Assembly (NCBI GenBank): GCA_018389105.1
Contig: JACATO010001433.1
Coordinates: forward strand, 575,501 to 639,500
Reading direction: 5' to 3'
Source of the DNA: Nautilus pompilius
Lineage: Eukaryota > Mollusca > Cephalopoda > Nautilida > Nautilidae
DNA: 64,000 nucleotides
Every line of letters begins with the position of its first letter. The stretch's first letter is position 1. Positions 1 through 11,512 of the stretch are shown piece by piece. Below the pieces are notes generated by a model. The model had not been told where the DNA came from, ran no database searches, and saw only the letters and a program-made list of their open reading frames with translations. Position numbers and translations under genes: made by a program.

Positions 1-1561
1 TCAGAAATTAAAATGCTTGCATAAATAGTTTCAAAAATAATTAATCTTAATTTATTAAGAAAGTAAATAAGTATATATTTAGAAACAGAAAATTGACTAA
101 TACCATAACATAATACCAAGAAATTAACATTTCTTGTTTAGCTTAATGCCCATTGTTAAGGAAAGTTTGAAGAGGGATTTATAAGTAGAGAATCTTTTAT
201 TTTGAAAGCAAAGTCAGATTTTGTGCTAGAAATTTAACATTATTGTTGAAAAGGTGACCATGAGAAGTTATATAAAACAGTGAAACAATATGCCATCCAA
301 CCAGAAGGATGTTCATGGAATCGTTCCGATAAGTAACGTATTGTCTTGTTGATATATGTGCAATGGCATAATTCATGTTTGACAATAGATAACAAGAGAC
401 CTCAGAGGAAGGGAACCCTATCTTTTAAATTAGAAGGATTATTTTTTTAAAAAATGATGATATTGCACCAGGAACATTTAAATGAAATCAGCTGAAACAG
501 CATTGCCTTTAATGGTATTCAGCTGGGTTTTATTTGAGCATCCCTGTTATTTCTGATATATTTTAATCTTATATTACAAACAAACCTTAGAGAAATTTCT
601 AGATGTGGAAAAACTACAGAGAGATGAGATTCTTTGTGAAGCTGGATATATGAGGCTAATACCCTTGATCTGAGAAATGTTTAATGATTCCATGAATGGG
701 ATAGAGAGGATAATCATTAGTAAAAAAAAGATGAGAATTTTAAAAATTGAATCTTGAGAATTATCAAAAATAGAAGAGATTTTATAAGCTGAGAATTAAA
801 ACCATTTGATTAAATTGAGCTCATATGTGATACAGTAGGTAAAAAGACCTCTCCCATCTTTGTCCCAAAACCTGCAATTTTCAGTACATTGTCTTTACCA
901 TTGACAACTCCTACATCCGGAAAAGAAGGGCAATGATTGGTTTCTGATCCTTCTTATATTTAATGTTTTGATGAAGCAGGATGGACCTGATGAGGATCAG
1001 TGACTTGTTAAATGCCACAAAGGCATAATCAACAATTTTACGGGCAATTCTGGGTCATATTTTGATTTTTTGCCATTTTTTAAAATTTTCATTTTAGTTC
1101 AGCGATTCAGCTACAACTATAATAAAGCTTCTTTTTTTAAATATCATTTTGAAATTAAATGGAAAAGGATTTGTCACCATTTTGTGACAGTCCTGGCACA
1201 TTTACTCTGTATCTGAATTCCGTCGAACTTGGCAGTTATCCAAAGACTTTTCACATTTTGTTCAAAATCACCATTTTCATTGGCAACCAAGTGAATAAAA
1301 ATTGGACGAACTACTTTTCACGGTGTCTGTCTGTGTGTTGAAGTAAACTTTGGATCCAGGAAAAGCAGAAGTGATTTTCGTGCATTGGACTGAGAATCCA
1401 CCGTAAATTGTTGGATTAAATGCATTGTAGAGATTTTGTTTTCTTTCATTAGGAAAGTACATAAATTTATAATATTTTTGTTCATACATGTGTGAGAATA
1501 TGGTAAAAAGTAATTAATTATCTCCCTTTGTTTTGTTTTGTCTGCAATTCCCCTTCCCCAG
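1..1561. other. AT-rich non-coding stretch, probably intron of the gene at 1562-5041
   Basis: The stretch is strongly AT-rich with stops in all frames. No exon with both splice borders and protein-like content was found. It ends in a pyrimidine-rich tract and a cag acceptor at 1559-1561, so it is most simply the intron (or upstream part) of the plus-strand gene that follows. Earlier exons may lie left of the window. Confidence 0.4.
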
Positions 1562-4500
1562 TGCTATTTCCTCTCTTTTCTGGGTCAATTACAGCATCAC
1601 GAGGTGTTTTACGGACTCTTTGGACGAGCTGGTGGTGGAGCACCACTCAAGGACACCAACCGAAAAAGAAACCTAAACAATCTTCTATATTCATCAGGAA
1701 ACTCAGTAGTGAGTAATTGCTTATTTTGTTGGTGTTACACCTGAACTATCCCTCTGAATATAAATATGTCACCTGTGATGGCTATGCCATTTCTCTTTTG
1801 TATTTTTTATTTTAAGTTATATAAAAAAAAATAATTTTTATTGGTTGTTTTTAACTATCTTTGCTAATTTATATGAAAGATTTAGCTGCATGAGTTTACT
1901 GAGTAAGCTGGCAAACATTTTATTAAAAGAAAATGCAGAGTTGCTAGAGCATTTGTTATCATCAACAAACATTTTGCCGTGCTAAGTTGGATAGACATGT
2001 TAGCTACATACACCTGTCAAGCTTTAACCTCTGGGTGTATTTATGATGTGGTAGCTCAGTCAGGCTAGCTGTTGACAAAGGTGTAAAAACTAAGTCTTGG
2101 AATTCATCGAGGGGGAATTGAAAATAACTGGATAGCTAAGTAAAAGAAATAAAAATCTTCATTAATCTATGTTAATGTATTTTTTTCTCATTGATCTTGC
2201 TAGTCAGCAGAAACAGTGAGTACACTACTCTGGTCTCGCCAGTGGCTAAATGGTTGAATTTCCAAAGTACTGTATGAACATAAAAACATGTCTGTTTTGT
2301 TGAGGAAACCAGACTGGGGTTTTTCTAACACCAACAGCAGAAATTCATCTTGAAGTCATCTTTAACGACTCTCACGCATAACCAAAAGGCACGTCCTTTA
2401 CATGAGAATGCAGCAATATATATATATCTAACCCATGGGAGACACCATTCCAGTTCCACATCAGCTACAGAGATGGGGGACATGTACATATGGCTCTTCA
2501 TCTGGGGTTCCTTTTTAAAAAATTTTAATATCTTCAAATTGTCTTTCAATATGTGCGATCAGAACAGAAATTCTCCTTTAGTTCATCTTTAACGACCAAC
2601 CCACAAAATCAGAAGGCCATTTTTACTTGTTATAAAACCAGAAGACAAATGAAGATAAACTATTTCTTCTGCTCCTTTAATAAGCCCATCCTTACTGCAC
2701 ATTAGGTGACATTTGGCATCTTTGATATTTAACATTTGAAGGTGATCTTCAGTTCTCTAAGATATTTTCTCAAAGAGCACATAAAGATGACTGAACTTAT
2801 TTTCTTGCTTGTTTATACTGTTTTAGGTTCAGAATCCCTGCTCCCAGTCTTTGGATGAAACCAGGAGAGGCCAAACAAGAAGACAGGTGTTACGAAACTG
2901 CTCGAAAAGCAAGCACACAACATTATACGACTACACTTCTGACAACAACACAGCCATGGTAAACTATATCCTTAATTTCTGGGTTCTTAGTTTTTGTTTT
3001 GCCAGTAGCTTTCGCAAAGAATTGAAGATCTAAGCACCCTGGAAAAGGACAATGTAGTGATCATTAGACAAGAAATAAAATACAAAAGGATTTAAAAAAG
3101 GGAACTTCAAGAGATGCTTCAGACTTTCTTCATTACCTTGTTGGTAGCAATGCAGCCACATAATGAACCTATGTTTTGACAATTTTCCCCAATTACCATC
3201 TCCAGCCCTTAGTCCTGAAAATGATTATTTTCTTGTCTCAAAACCTGCCAACTGTTGGTTGCTAGGCATTTTTGGATGGTGTAATTGTATTAATGCTTTA
3301 GCTCACTGCATCACCAGAGAGAGAGAGCAACTTATCTGCTTAACCCTGTTTGAGCTGAATTAAAAGGCAAAGAAGCTATACCTCCAAGCTGAAATACTTT
3401 CCAGATCTCAGTGAGATAAGTATTTGTAAAAGCCCACTTCATAGTCCAGTGGAGACAGTCATATAAATTGAAACTAATTGGTCACATTTCATAGTCTTCA
3501 GCTCTGAAGAATGACCATACATGGTCCACATATGTGATTATAGCTAATGTATAGTAGGCAAGATATGTCGAAATATTACCAGCATTAATTATGGAAAAAA
3601 ATTATGCATCTTACAAAAATTAATTTATCTGTGTAATGCAAAAGATAAATTGTAAATGCTAATTGTATAAACAAAGAATATGAGGATAAAAATTAATATT
3701 TTGCCTGAAATCACTTTTGTAGTACAATTTTTTTTTTTTGCTTGGGGAACATAACTTGAAAACAAGAGTATATTGTGATATTTAACCTATTAATAGTATG
3801 TGTGCATAAGTTTTTATTTGTTATATAATTTCCAAGCTCTAAATAATAATAATAATAATAATAATAATAATTACTGATTAAACAAAAGGTGATGCAAACT
3901 GAGAGCTTCATCAAACCAGCACAGACCATTAACTGTGACCCTGGTAATTTTTGAGCAAGTATTACACTGCCATAGTTCCAAGCAGAGAACTACCCGGTGA
4001 GGAAAAAGTGAAATTAGCTACTTTAATACATGGGTTTTAAACTGCATTGAAGTGCTAAGTTTCCAAGAACACATACAATCTCACCAGCATAGACAGAGGG
4101 GTGCTGCACACATGTATGGGTGGTCTGGGTTACTGTTACAAAAGCGGGATCTTAATGAGAGTAGACACGAGGAAGGCATCGTCAAGATGAAGAAGTGAGA
4201 CTGGTAGACAGTGGGCAGGAAATCACAAGAAATGGAGCATTTAAAAAAAAATGGATTTTGCAGATGAGTCGAAATTTCAGTTGTGTACAAGAAGAGGAAG
4301 TTGGAAAAGCTAATGCATAACCAAGAGTGTAAGGTATGGCAGAGCGTGGGTGTGAAATTCAGGTTTGTGCATCCAAGAATGGAGTTTGAAAATTGGTTAA
4401 ATTTCATGGCATAAATGTTAAAAGGCGCCAGAAAGTTCTTATTTGTCACACCATTCAGAGTTCTTTCATACTCAGGCAAGACTGTATTCTCAAACATTTA

Positions 4501-5041
4501 ACCAAACTCGTTACTGCTGCAGACCTGAAACTTAAATGAAGCACGAGAATCTCTTAACAGCTGATACGGATAACGCTGAGCACGTGTGAAGAATTCGCAG
4601 AAAAATGTTTTCAGAAAACTTATTTCTCGGTGACCCTCGGCAACGTTTGCTAGGCGTTTTGAACTCAGTTTCTTGGCATTTCATCACAAGAAGCTGTCTC
4701 ACAGTGAGCCGCACCGAGTGGTAGCTAAAGGGACTATGCAGTGCTAGAGAACTGTGAGACATTATATTTAGTTTGTCTTCTTAATTCTTCCAACATTGTT
4801 GTGATTTATCATATAAAGTACCATAATTCTTGTTTGTCTACTTAGAGTTTACACATCTTTATGCAAATAAGTTGTTGGTTCTCTATTTTGTCACTCTGCA
4901 TCAGCCATATTATATATATATATATATATGGCTGCACATAGTTATGTTTGGTTGGGTTTGCTTCAGTTTAATTGTGTGGTGTCTTTTGTTTGTTTTCAGT
5001 TTAATTACACCTTTGAACCTCCGTGGGGAACATATGAATAA
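1562..5041 (+). CDS. 3' end of an unrecognised multi-exon gene (three phase-0 exons)
   Basis: Three exons join in one frame. Exon 1562-1708 follows a long pyrimidine tract and cag and ends at a gtgagt donor. Exon 2827-2958 follows ttttag and ends ATG|gtaaac. Exon 5000-5041 follows tttgttttcag and ends with TAA at 5039-5041. All junctions are phase 0 and the joined frame stays open. Exon 1 carries the motif GLFGRAGGGAPLKD; the last exon encodes FNYTFEPPWGTYE and stop. An alternative acceptor at 1594 would start exon 1 at HHEVFYG. Short basic proteins with Gly-Ala-Pro motifs of this kind occur among axonemal proteins, but that is only an impression and I do not recognise the family. Exons between 2958 and 5000, and all 5' exons, may be missing from this model. 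Exons 1 and 3 are better supported than exon 2, which is open in a second frame too. Confidence 0.5.
3842..3871. repeat. (AAT)10 microsatellite
   Basis: A perfect AAT run inside the last putative intron of the 1562-5041 gene. Confidence 0.9.
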
Positions 5042-5415
5042 GGTCAGCATCACAAACCGATAGTAGAAATTGTCAGTCAGGTGTTTCCTGGGACAATGAA
5101 AACCTCTCAGCTTTAATCATCAGCTTCTCCATCTTAATAAGTGGATTCCACTTTCCTGCTTTTGCTCAGATTAGCGAAGATATTTCACAAAATGCAAGCC
5201 CCTCCTCGTTAAGTACACCTTTTTTTCTTTTTTACTTTTGCTTTATATTGTTTTTTTTTTCTTTTTTTTGGAAAGCTTATAAGTCTGGTGAGCTATAATC
5301 GGTTGCCAGGCTGACTAAGCAGATGTTATTTTGTTGTATACTTCAAATGTTACTGCTGACTAATTACCTGAATAATTGGAGTTGGAAAGAATCACATTTT
5401 CAAATGCCCATAACA

Positions 5416-5421
5416 AATAAA
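5416..5421 (+). promoter_or_regulatory. Candidate poly(A) signal AATAAA
   Basis: AATAAA lies about 375 bases downstream of the TAA at 5039-5041, a plausible 3'-UTR length. No cleavage site can be confirmed from sequence. Confidence 0.35.
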
Positions 5422-7588
5422 GCAGAATTGTTTCACTTGCCAGCCGCCACAGGCACATTGAACCATTGGAAACTTCACTGGTCTTGGAAGGAAAGTTCAC
5501 ACAGACAGAATTCCACCTTCAGATTAATCATAGAGGATGAGAGACCATCTATGCAGGGTATTTCTATAACAAATATGGGATTAAATGAGTGCTGCTCGCT
5601 ATGCAGCACCCCAAGTTTAAAAGTGAAAACAAATATTCTATTGTAGATACTTCCTGCCACCTTGTATTTTTTTCTGCTGAAGTTAGGTCTTCGTGTTTAT
5701 TTTTAATGATAAAAGTCACCCAAAAACTACCTGTGGTACTTTGGCAGCCACTGGCATGCGCAGATGGTGCTAGAGTATATATCTGTATTCCTGATGCAGC
5801 TATACTAGATGAAGAATTTTTTCTTATATTTTTCTCCATAAATGGTTTCCAAGACGCATGAATTGGTTCATTTAGACTGTAACTGTCACTTAATAATACT
5901 TGAATAAGAAACTGTTCATGCATATACTTTCTAAAAATATATTTTAAAGGGCAGTATTTTAGTCCATATTAAAATATTTAACAAAATTCAAATAAATTGA
6001 TATTGTGGGCTGAAAGCCGTCAGATAGAGGAATGGAAAATGGTATGAGATTAAAAAAAAAAAAACATACTTCTAGTAGACTTTAGTGCCTCTTTAAGACA
6101 ATTATCTAAATTGACTGGGTAGTCTATACATGTATTATGAAAGATAAAGGAGAACAAACATTTAAGTATAGATATACTATTTGTTAATACTTAAAGAAAA
6201 ATGGGAAGAAAATTTGTTAAAGTTTTTATGTTTTTATTATTATTATTATTACGAGCAATTGGGAGAAAGGTGGATTCCAAACACGTCTGGTCTTCCCACA
6301 TAAAACGAGATGTACAAAAGATTCTTATTGAAACCATTTGTTTACTGATTACTACAGGCTCATTGTTGTAATTCAGGTAAAAGTCGAAGAGTTAAACCTA
6401 TACATTTATTCTGAATGCATTCTGTATTTTATAATATTTTGTTTCCAAGAAATATTCATTGATAAAATAGCATTTTGTCTTGTGAGAGGAAAAAAACAAG
6501 CAAATAGCTATTTATTTTTATTTCTTGATCCATGCATCTGATTTCCTGAACTGTTAGTTTGATTATATAATGGTTCAGCGCCTTAGATAGTTTCTACAGT
6601 ATGCATTACTCTTGTTCCATCTACTCATATTTATTTTAGATATATATACATCTATTGTTTCCTTGAGGTATATGTTGTAGAAGTTTATTTACACTCGTAT
6701 TTCTTATACTTATTAGTGGTGAGAATCTGATTGTATGTTCCCAGAAGGTGAGCAACCCTGAAGACTTGTACAACTGGCGTGCTGGAGGCATGCTCTCCTT
6801 CCTTCTGTGGGTGGTAAATGCAATGCCGAGTCGCTCTCTCTCTCCCTCTCTCACCCCACACTTGTTATCTACACTCGTTTTTTTTTTTTTTTTTAAATTT
6901 TTAATCGCAAACTGTTAAAACCGTGATGAAATAAAATTGTATCTTAATTACTTCTTTGTGTGATTTGTTATTGTATAGTTTTTCCAGAAAAAAACCTTAA
7001 GCCTTTACCTGATAAAAGCATTGAGGGGAAATAACTTACTACTCTTGTTTCGTATCACTTCAATCATATTAATGAAACAGCATTCTGGTCAGCCCTTTTT
7101 CCGTTGCCCCCTCCCATCCTCCACCATGGTTCAGTCCTGAAGAGAGCACTGATGTCCCTATGCAGTGGATTTTCCCGTTCTGATTTCTAAGTTGACGTGA
7201 TCTGGTCTTCAACCCGTCATATATCTAATCAGTGCCCTTTCCCCCTCCATGATTTTAAAACACTATAAGTTATTCCCCTTTCACTGTTTTTTGTTTGCTC
7301 CCCCCCCCCCCCCGCCAGGTTAAGGAATACTTTCACACTCAAAAAAAGCACACAAAAAATTATATTTTATTCTGTATCAGAAAATCCTTTGTTTGTTTCT
7401 TTTTTACACACCAAAAAATACGTATGGCCGCCGCATCGAAATTAATTAGATTTGTACTTACTATTTAAAAACGTGCGCAGGTTAATGATTGGAGTTCTCT
7501 CCCCCTCCTTTGGAGAAGAGTTACGTTATGCTTAAATTACCCACGTGGCGCTCCTGGGTCCGGACCTTAAGGCACCTGTAAGTTTCAA
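5422..7588. other. Intergenic, no supported gene
   Basis: AT-rich sequence with short (ATT)n at 6235-6251, a T16 run near 6879-6894 and a C14 run near 7301-7314. Open frames near 5564-5923 lack splice borders and protein-like composition; they could be 3' UTR of the left-hand gene. Confidence 0.5.
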
Positions 7589-7594
7589 TTTATT
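7589..7594 (-). promoter_or_regulatory. Candidate poly(A) signal for the Toll-like receptor
   Basis: On the minus strand AATAAA lies about 125 bases downstream of the receptor stop codon at 7717-7719. A second AATAAA-containing run lies further downstream near 7362-7370. Confidence 0.4.
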
Positions 7595-7716
7595 TTCAGT
7601 CTTATGTTTCGGGAGAAGACGGCTCCCGATTGTCGGTAAAAGCGAGATCCAGGGTTCGGGGGAGAGGGAGGAGGAGGCGGCCATGTTTGCCGTCACTTCG
7701 CCGGGCACCGCACGAG

Positions 7717-10215
7717 TCAGCGGGTCGTCAGGGCTTTGTGCAGGTTTTCCCAGAACAGCAGTTGGCCCTCGGGGTCTTCGGTGTACTCGAGGAAGGACTG
7801 GGACTGGATGGTGGAGAGGAGTTCCCGCGGCATCAGGTCGGTCGGGACGTCTTCCATCATGGCCACGACCAGCACCGCCCGGCCGGAGTACAGCTGCTCG
7901 TGGCGCGCCATGTTGAACTCGTACACGCACCAGTAGCTCTGCAGGTAGGGCCTGGTCAGCAAGACCAGCGTCTTGCGGCTGGTGTGGATGGCGGTCAGGA
8001 TGTTCGTGGCGATGTCTTCGCCCGGCAAGAAGTCCCGGTGGTGGACGCACAGCTTGACGTCGTTCCGCTGCTCCAGTCTCTCTATCATCTGGCGGCGGAC
8101 GAAGCGCAGGCTCCTGTCCTCGTAGGACACGAAGGCGTCGAAGACGAAGTCGTCGTCGTCGTCGTCGTCGATGGCCGCGTAGCCCCTGCGCTGGGACTTC
8201 GCCAGGTGGTACAGATAGCGGAGCTTCCAGCGGAAGCGGTAGACCAGGCCGCCCAGCAAGACGGCGACGAAGAACGCCAGCGCAGTCACGCTGACCACGA
8301 TGAGCAGGAGGTACGAGGCGCACTTCTTCTCCAGATACGAGACGATGCCGTTCAGATGCTTCAGGGTGGTGCTCGTCCGGTTGCTGTACGTACAGCGGTA
8401 CGCCTCCAGTCCGACGAACACTCCTCGGTGGTCTTGGAGCCATTTCAAGAACTCGACATTTTCGCAAGAACACCGCAGTTTGTTATGGGACAAATCCACA
8501 GCCAGAGTTCCGTTTCGGCCGTGGAGGAGGGTTAAAGCAGATCTTACATCGGACGTAAGACCGGAAAGGGAATTATTGGAAAGATCCAGAAAGCTGAGAT
8601 TCCTCATGCGGTCGATGCTGGCCACGAAGTCCGCCAGATAGTTGTCACTCAGGTTCAGGTGTCTCATCGCGGGCAGTCCCCTGAATATATTGCGGGGTAA
8701 ATACCTTATTTTGTTGCTCGCGAGGTCGAGTGTTTCCAAGATTTCCAATTCCCCGAAAATCTTCCCGTTTTCGTCGCTTTGCAAGGAGGTATATAAATTG
8801 TTATTGCTCAGAAACAGCATCCTCAGGCCAGTCATGAAACTGAAGAAGTCGGACGATACCATGTCGCAGGCGTTCATGCTCATGTCTAAAACTGCCAGGC
8901 TCTCTGCGCCTTTGATGGGGCCACCCCAGGATGTGAACAGATTCCTAGATATATTCACAAACTTTGTCCCGGTACCCATAAAGTTTATCGCCGGAATATG
9001 GTAATTTAGCTTGCAGTAAAAATAAATAATTGTTTCCAGTTTAGGAGGAAAATGAAAAGATATCCAGGTCCCTCTATGTCTAATCTCCGAGCTGGCCCCG
9101 CCTCGAGAGAAGGTGTTTAGTCGGTTTAAAATAGGATGGGTGGCGAACAGGTAGCTGGCGTCTATGTAACGCAGGCTCGACATACTTTGAATTTCGAACA
9201 AATAGTTGCCAAACGTGAACCTGTTGTCCTGAACAGTGACGACTTGGAGGGTTTTGGGTGCTAAATTAAGAGCTCCGTCCTCTACTAACTCGATGAGATT
9301 GCTGTCCAAATAGATCTCTTCCAGGGACGTGTTAGAAATGGGTTCAATGTGACTTCGCTTCAGCTCGGTGCCTATGGAAAACCTCGGTACCAAAAAGTTC
9401 ATAAATATTCGGCGGATTTTTTTACTGTTATGCAGGCCCTTAAAAGCACTGGCGGCTCTGTCCAGACCTAGGTGGGTGTTCCCAGAGATGTCTAGCGTTT
9501 CCAGGTCTGGCAGGAACATCAACGCATTTTCATCGATGTAATCGATATTCAGGTAGCTGATGTTCAAGCACCTCAGCCTACCGCAGTGCCGGAAGGTGTC
9601 GCATCCGACGGACCTGGAGCCGTTATTCTCAGGGTTTCTCAGATGCAACGCCGTCAGGTGCAGCAGTTGGTCGAATCCTGATCCAAGCGTCAGATTCTGC
9701 AAGGCGTCGATACACAGTTTCTGGAGACTTTTTAAGTCTCTCAGCGTTCTATCTGGGTAGGCTAGGGATTTGTTCACCCAACTGCGAACGTTATTGCACA
9801 GATTCAGCGACGTTAAGCGGTGGAGATCCCTGAACAGGCCGGCTGTGTACACGGAAGGGGTCATGGAGAGCTGGTTGCCCCCCAGGTCAAGGTATTCGAG
9901 TGCGTGGAGCCCGCGGAAAGCGAACGGCTCGAAACCTTGCAGGCTGTTGTTCTTCAACTTCAAGACTTTCAGCTTCGGAAGAATTTTGAAAGTGTCGTTT
10001 GGAAGAGTCTGCAGTAGATTGCTGCTAAGGTCTAAACTCACGGTTCCCGGCGGGAAATCGGTCGGCAGTCTGGTAAAAGACCGATCTGCGCAGTCCACGA
10101 CGATCCCGATCTCCTCGCTTCTCTCGCACTGGCATCTGGGAGGGCACCTGTGGAAAGCTGCTTCCACGACAGCGAACGTGGCCCAAATGGTTGCGGCTGC
10201 AACTGGAATTTTCAT
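7717..10215 (-). CDS. Toll-like receptor (LRR - membrane span - TIR), intronless coding region
   Basis: One open frame of 832 residues with the full order of a Toll-like receptor. Residues 1-20 form a signal peptide (MKIPVAAATIWATF...). An LRRNT cysteine cluster CPPRCQC follows, then about 19 recognisable leucine-rich repeats such as LDLSSNLLQTLP and LNLSDNYLADF. A single LRRCT (CSCEN...RCTYS...C, about 579-633) precedes a membrane span at about 635-658 and a basic juxtamembrane stretch. The TIR domain, about 690-832, has box 1 FDAFVSY, BB loop RDFLPGEDI with the conserved proline, and box 3 FW near the C terminus. Having one LRRCT next to the membrane makes it a single-cysteine-cluster (vertebrate-like) rather than a Drosophila Toll-like type. 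Family knowledge: such receptors sense microbial ligands or cytokine-like partners and signal through TIR adaptors such as MyD88; the ligand here is unknown. Seven GAC-encoded Asp residues precede the TIR domain. The start is the first ATG before a good signal peptide. Confidence 0.96.
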   Translation of the reverse strand: MKIPVAAATIWATFAVVEAAFHRCPPRCQCERSEEIGIVVDCADRSFTRLPTDFPPGTVSLDLSSNLLQTLPNDTFKILPKLKVLKLKNNSLQGFEPFAFRGLHALEYLDLGGNQLSMTPSVYTAGLFRDLHRLTSLNLCNNVRSWVNKSLAYPDRTLRDLKSLQKLCIDALQNLTLGSGFDQLLHLTALHLRNPENNGSRSVGCDTFRHCGRLRCLNISYLNIDYIDENALMFLPDLETLDISGNTHLGLDRAASAFKGLHNSKKIRRIFMNFLVPRFSIGTELKRSHIEPISNTSLEEIYLDSNLIELVEDGALNLAPKTLQVVTVQDNRFTFGNYLFEIQSMSSLRYIDASYLFATHPILNRLNTFSRGGASSEIRHRGTWISFHFPPKLETIIYFYCKLNYHIPAINFMGTGTKFVNISRNLFTSWGGPIKGAESLAVLDMSMNACDMVSSDFFSFMTGLRMLFLSNNNLYTSLQSDENGKIFGELEILETLDLASNKIRYLPRNIFRGLPAMRHLNLSDNYLADFVASIDRMRNLSFLDLSNNSLSGLTSDVRSALTLLHGRNGTLAVDLSHNKLRCSCENVEFLKWLQDHRGVFVGLEAYRCTYSNRTSTTLKHLNGIVSYLEKKCASYLLLIVVSVTALAFFVAVLLGGLVYRFRWKLRYLYHLAKSQRRGYAAIDDDDDDDFVFDAFVSYEDRSLRFVRRQMIERLEQRNDVKLCVHHRDFLPGEDIATNILTAIHTSRKTLVLLTRPYLQSYWCVYEFNMARHEQLYSGRAVLVVAMMEDVPTDLMPRELLSTIQSQSFLEYTEDPEGQLLFWENLHKALTTR
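8149..8169 (-). repeat. (GAC)7 coding repeat: Asp7 run between membrane and TIR domain
   Basis: Seven consecutive GAC codons encode residues 683-689 of the receptor, directly before FVFDAFVSY. A pure codon run is prone to replication slippage, so length may vary between alleles. Confidence 0.9.
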
Positions 10216-11300
10216 TCTTATATTTTAGATTCTCTCACGCAGACATATTTCTAGGAGAAAGGGCTTTCTCCAAATTTTCTGTTGGCAGATTCACCGGGAA
10301 ACGTCTGCTTATAAATCCTAAAAGAGAAAAGAAAAAGGAGAGCCAAAAAAAGGCTTCTTTTGCAAAAATCCAGCGCGCAGGTTGGTTTTTTATAAAATTG
10401 AAGTATCCCAGATAGAAAAAAAACCTAAAGGTTTCAAATGTTCGCCCTTTGCTGTTTTTATCTAAATGGTCTTTACACTTTTCCAGAAGTTTGCATTCTC
10501 TTACGTACGTATGTGTGTGTGTGTGTTCCGATCATTCAATATCATTGCTTAATTTCTAAACGTATATTATTCATATATCATTATATATATATTTACGTAT
10601 AACATCTCACTGGAGGATAAGGATATTTTTCGGAAAGAGAGAGGTAACATTTTCCCCTGAACTGGAGATCTTCATATTTCGCTACAAATAATATTTGCCA
10701 ATTCCAAGGTAATTACTTGCCTTTGTCTTTGGTCGGTTTATAATTAGTTAGCCTCCTTATTGCCAGGAATGGTTTCGTTCCGCGTGATAAGTAGACGCAG
10801 AGCGGGAACTGCTCGTTCAGTTGTAAACGTTCTCACGGACGTGGAACAATAAGGCGCAATTAGCCATTTCCAGTCGTTTATTCGATGTTAAGCCACTAAC
10901 GTTGAAGCAAGAGAAGATCGGAACTTCTAACCGGTGGAGGGAGTCCTCCGCTCACGCCTCGCCGCGGTAAACAGCTGTTGTCCAGCGATTGTGGCACCGC
11001 TGATTCCCGCCGGCCAGATGAAACTTTGACCCATCTGTGAAGGCCACCTTCCGGGTTTGGGACCCTGCTGCCCATTTCAGCATCGCCTCTTGGTCGAATC
11101 TTCTCAGCAAAGGCTTTCGGGCAGCTGCACATCCACTCCACTGAGGCCACTAAGGGTTAATGCGTATCTTACTGCTCCTGATCGAACGCTAACACTCCTA
11201 CTTGCAGCTTTGTCCTTCACAAGATCCCTACTGAGCCACTGTATTTACCTCACTATACTGACATCTCCGCCCACAGGGTTACAGTCCTGCAAGGCGGGCA
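10216..11300. other. 5' flank of the Toll-like receptor, no other gene seen
   Basis: Non-coding by inspection. Contains short (GT)n near 10512-10525 and TA-rich patches near 10567-10602. The receptor promoter should lie here, but I see no convincing TATA box or initiator to place it. Open frames near 10896-11150 are not protein-like. Confidence 0.45.
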
Positions 11301-11370
11301 CTCTCTCTGTCTCTCTCTCCATCTCTGTCCCCCCTCTCTCTCTCTCCATCTCTCTCCATCTCTCTCTCTC

Positions 11371-11420
<50 letters not shown>

Positions 11421-11454
11421 TCTCTCTCTTCCTCTCTCTCTCCATCTCTCTCCA

Positions 11455-11508
<54 letters not shown>
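11301..11508. repeat. (CT)n microsatellite array with CCATCT interruptions
   Basis: About 208 bases of CT dinucleotides broken by CCATCT and TTCTCT variants, followed by a C9 run near 11525. Ser/Leu-rich and Arg/Glu-rich open frames across it are artefacts of the repeat. Confidence 0.95.

Positions 11509-11512
<4 letters not shown>

Noticed and set aside
2045-2130. Box-A-like TAGCTCAGTCAGG suggesting a SINE or tRNA
   Set aside because: The following sequence gives only a poor box B and no foldable tRNA.
4081-4497. 138-codon minus-strand frame rich in Ser, Phe and Leu
   Set aside because: It lies inside a putative plus-strand intron, with no splice borders, domain or protein-like pattern.
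7532-8535. Long open frames of about 300 codons on both strands overlapping the 3' half of the Toll-like receptor
   Set aside because: They are shadows caused by the GC-rich TIR-coding region; they are Arg/Pro- or Val/Gln-rich and match nothing.
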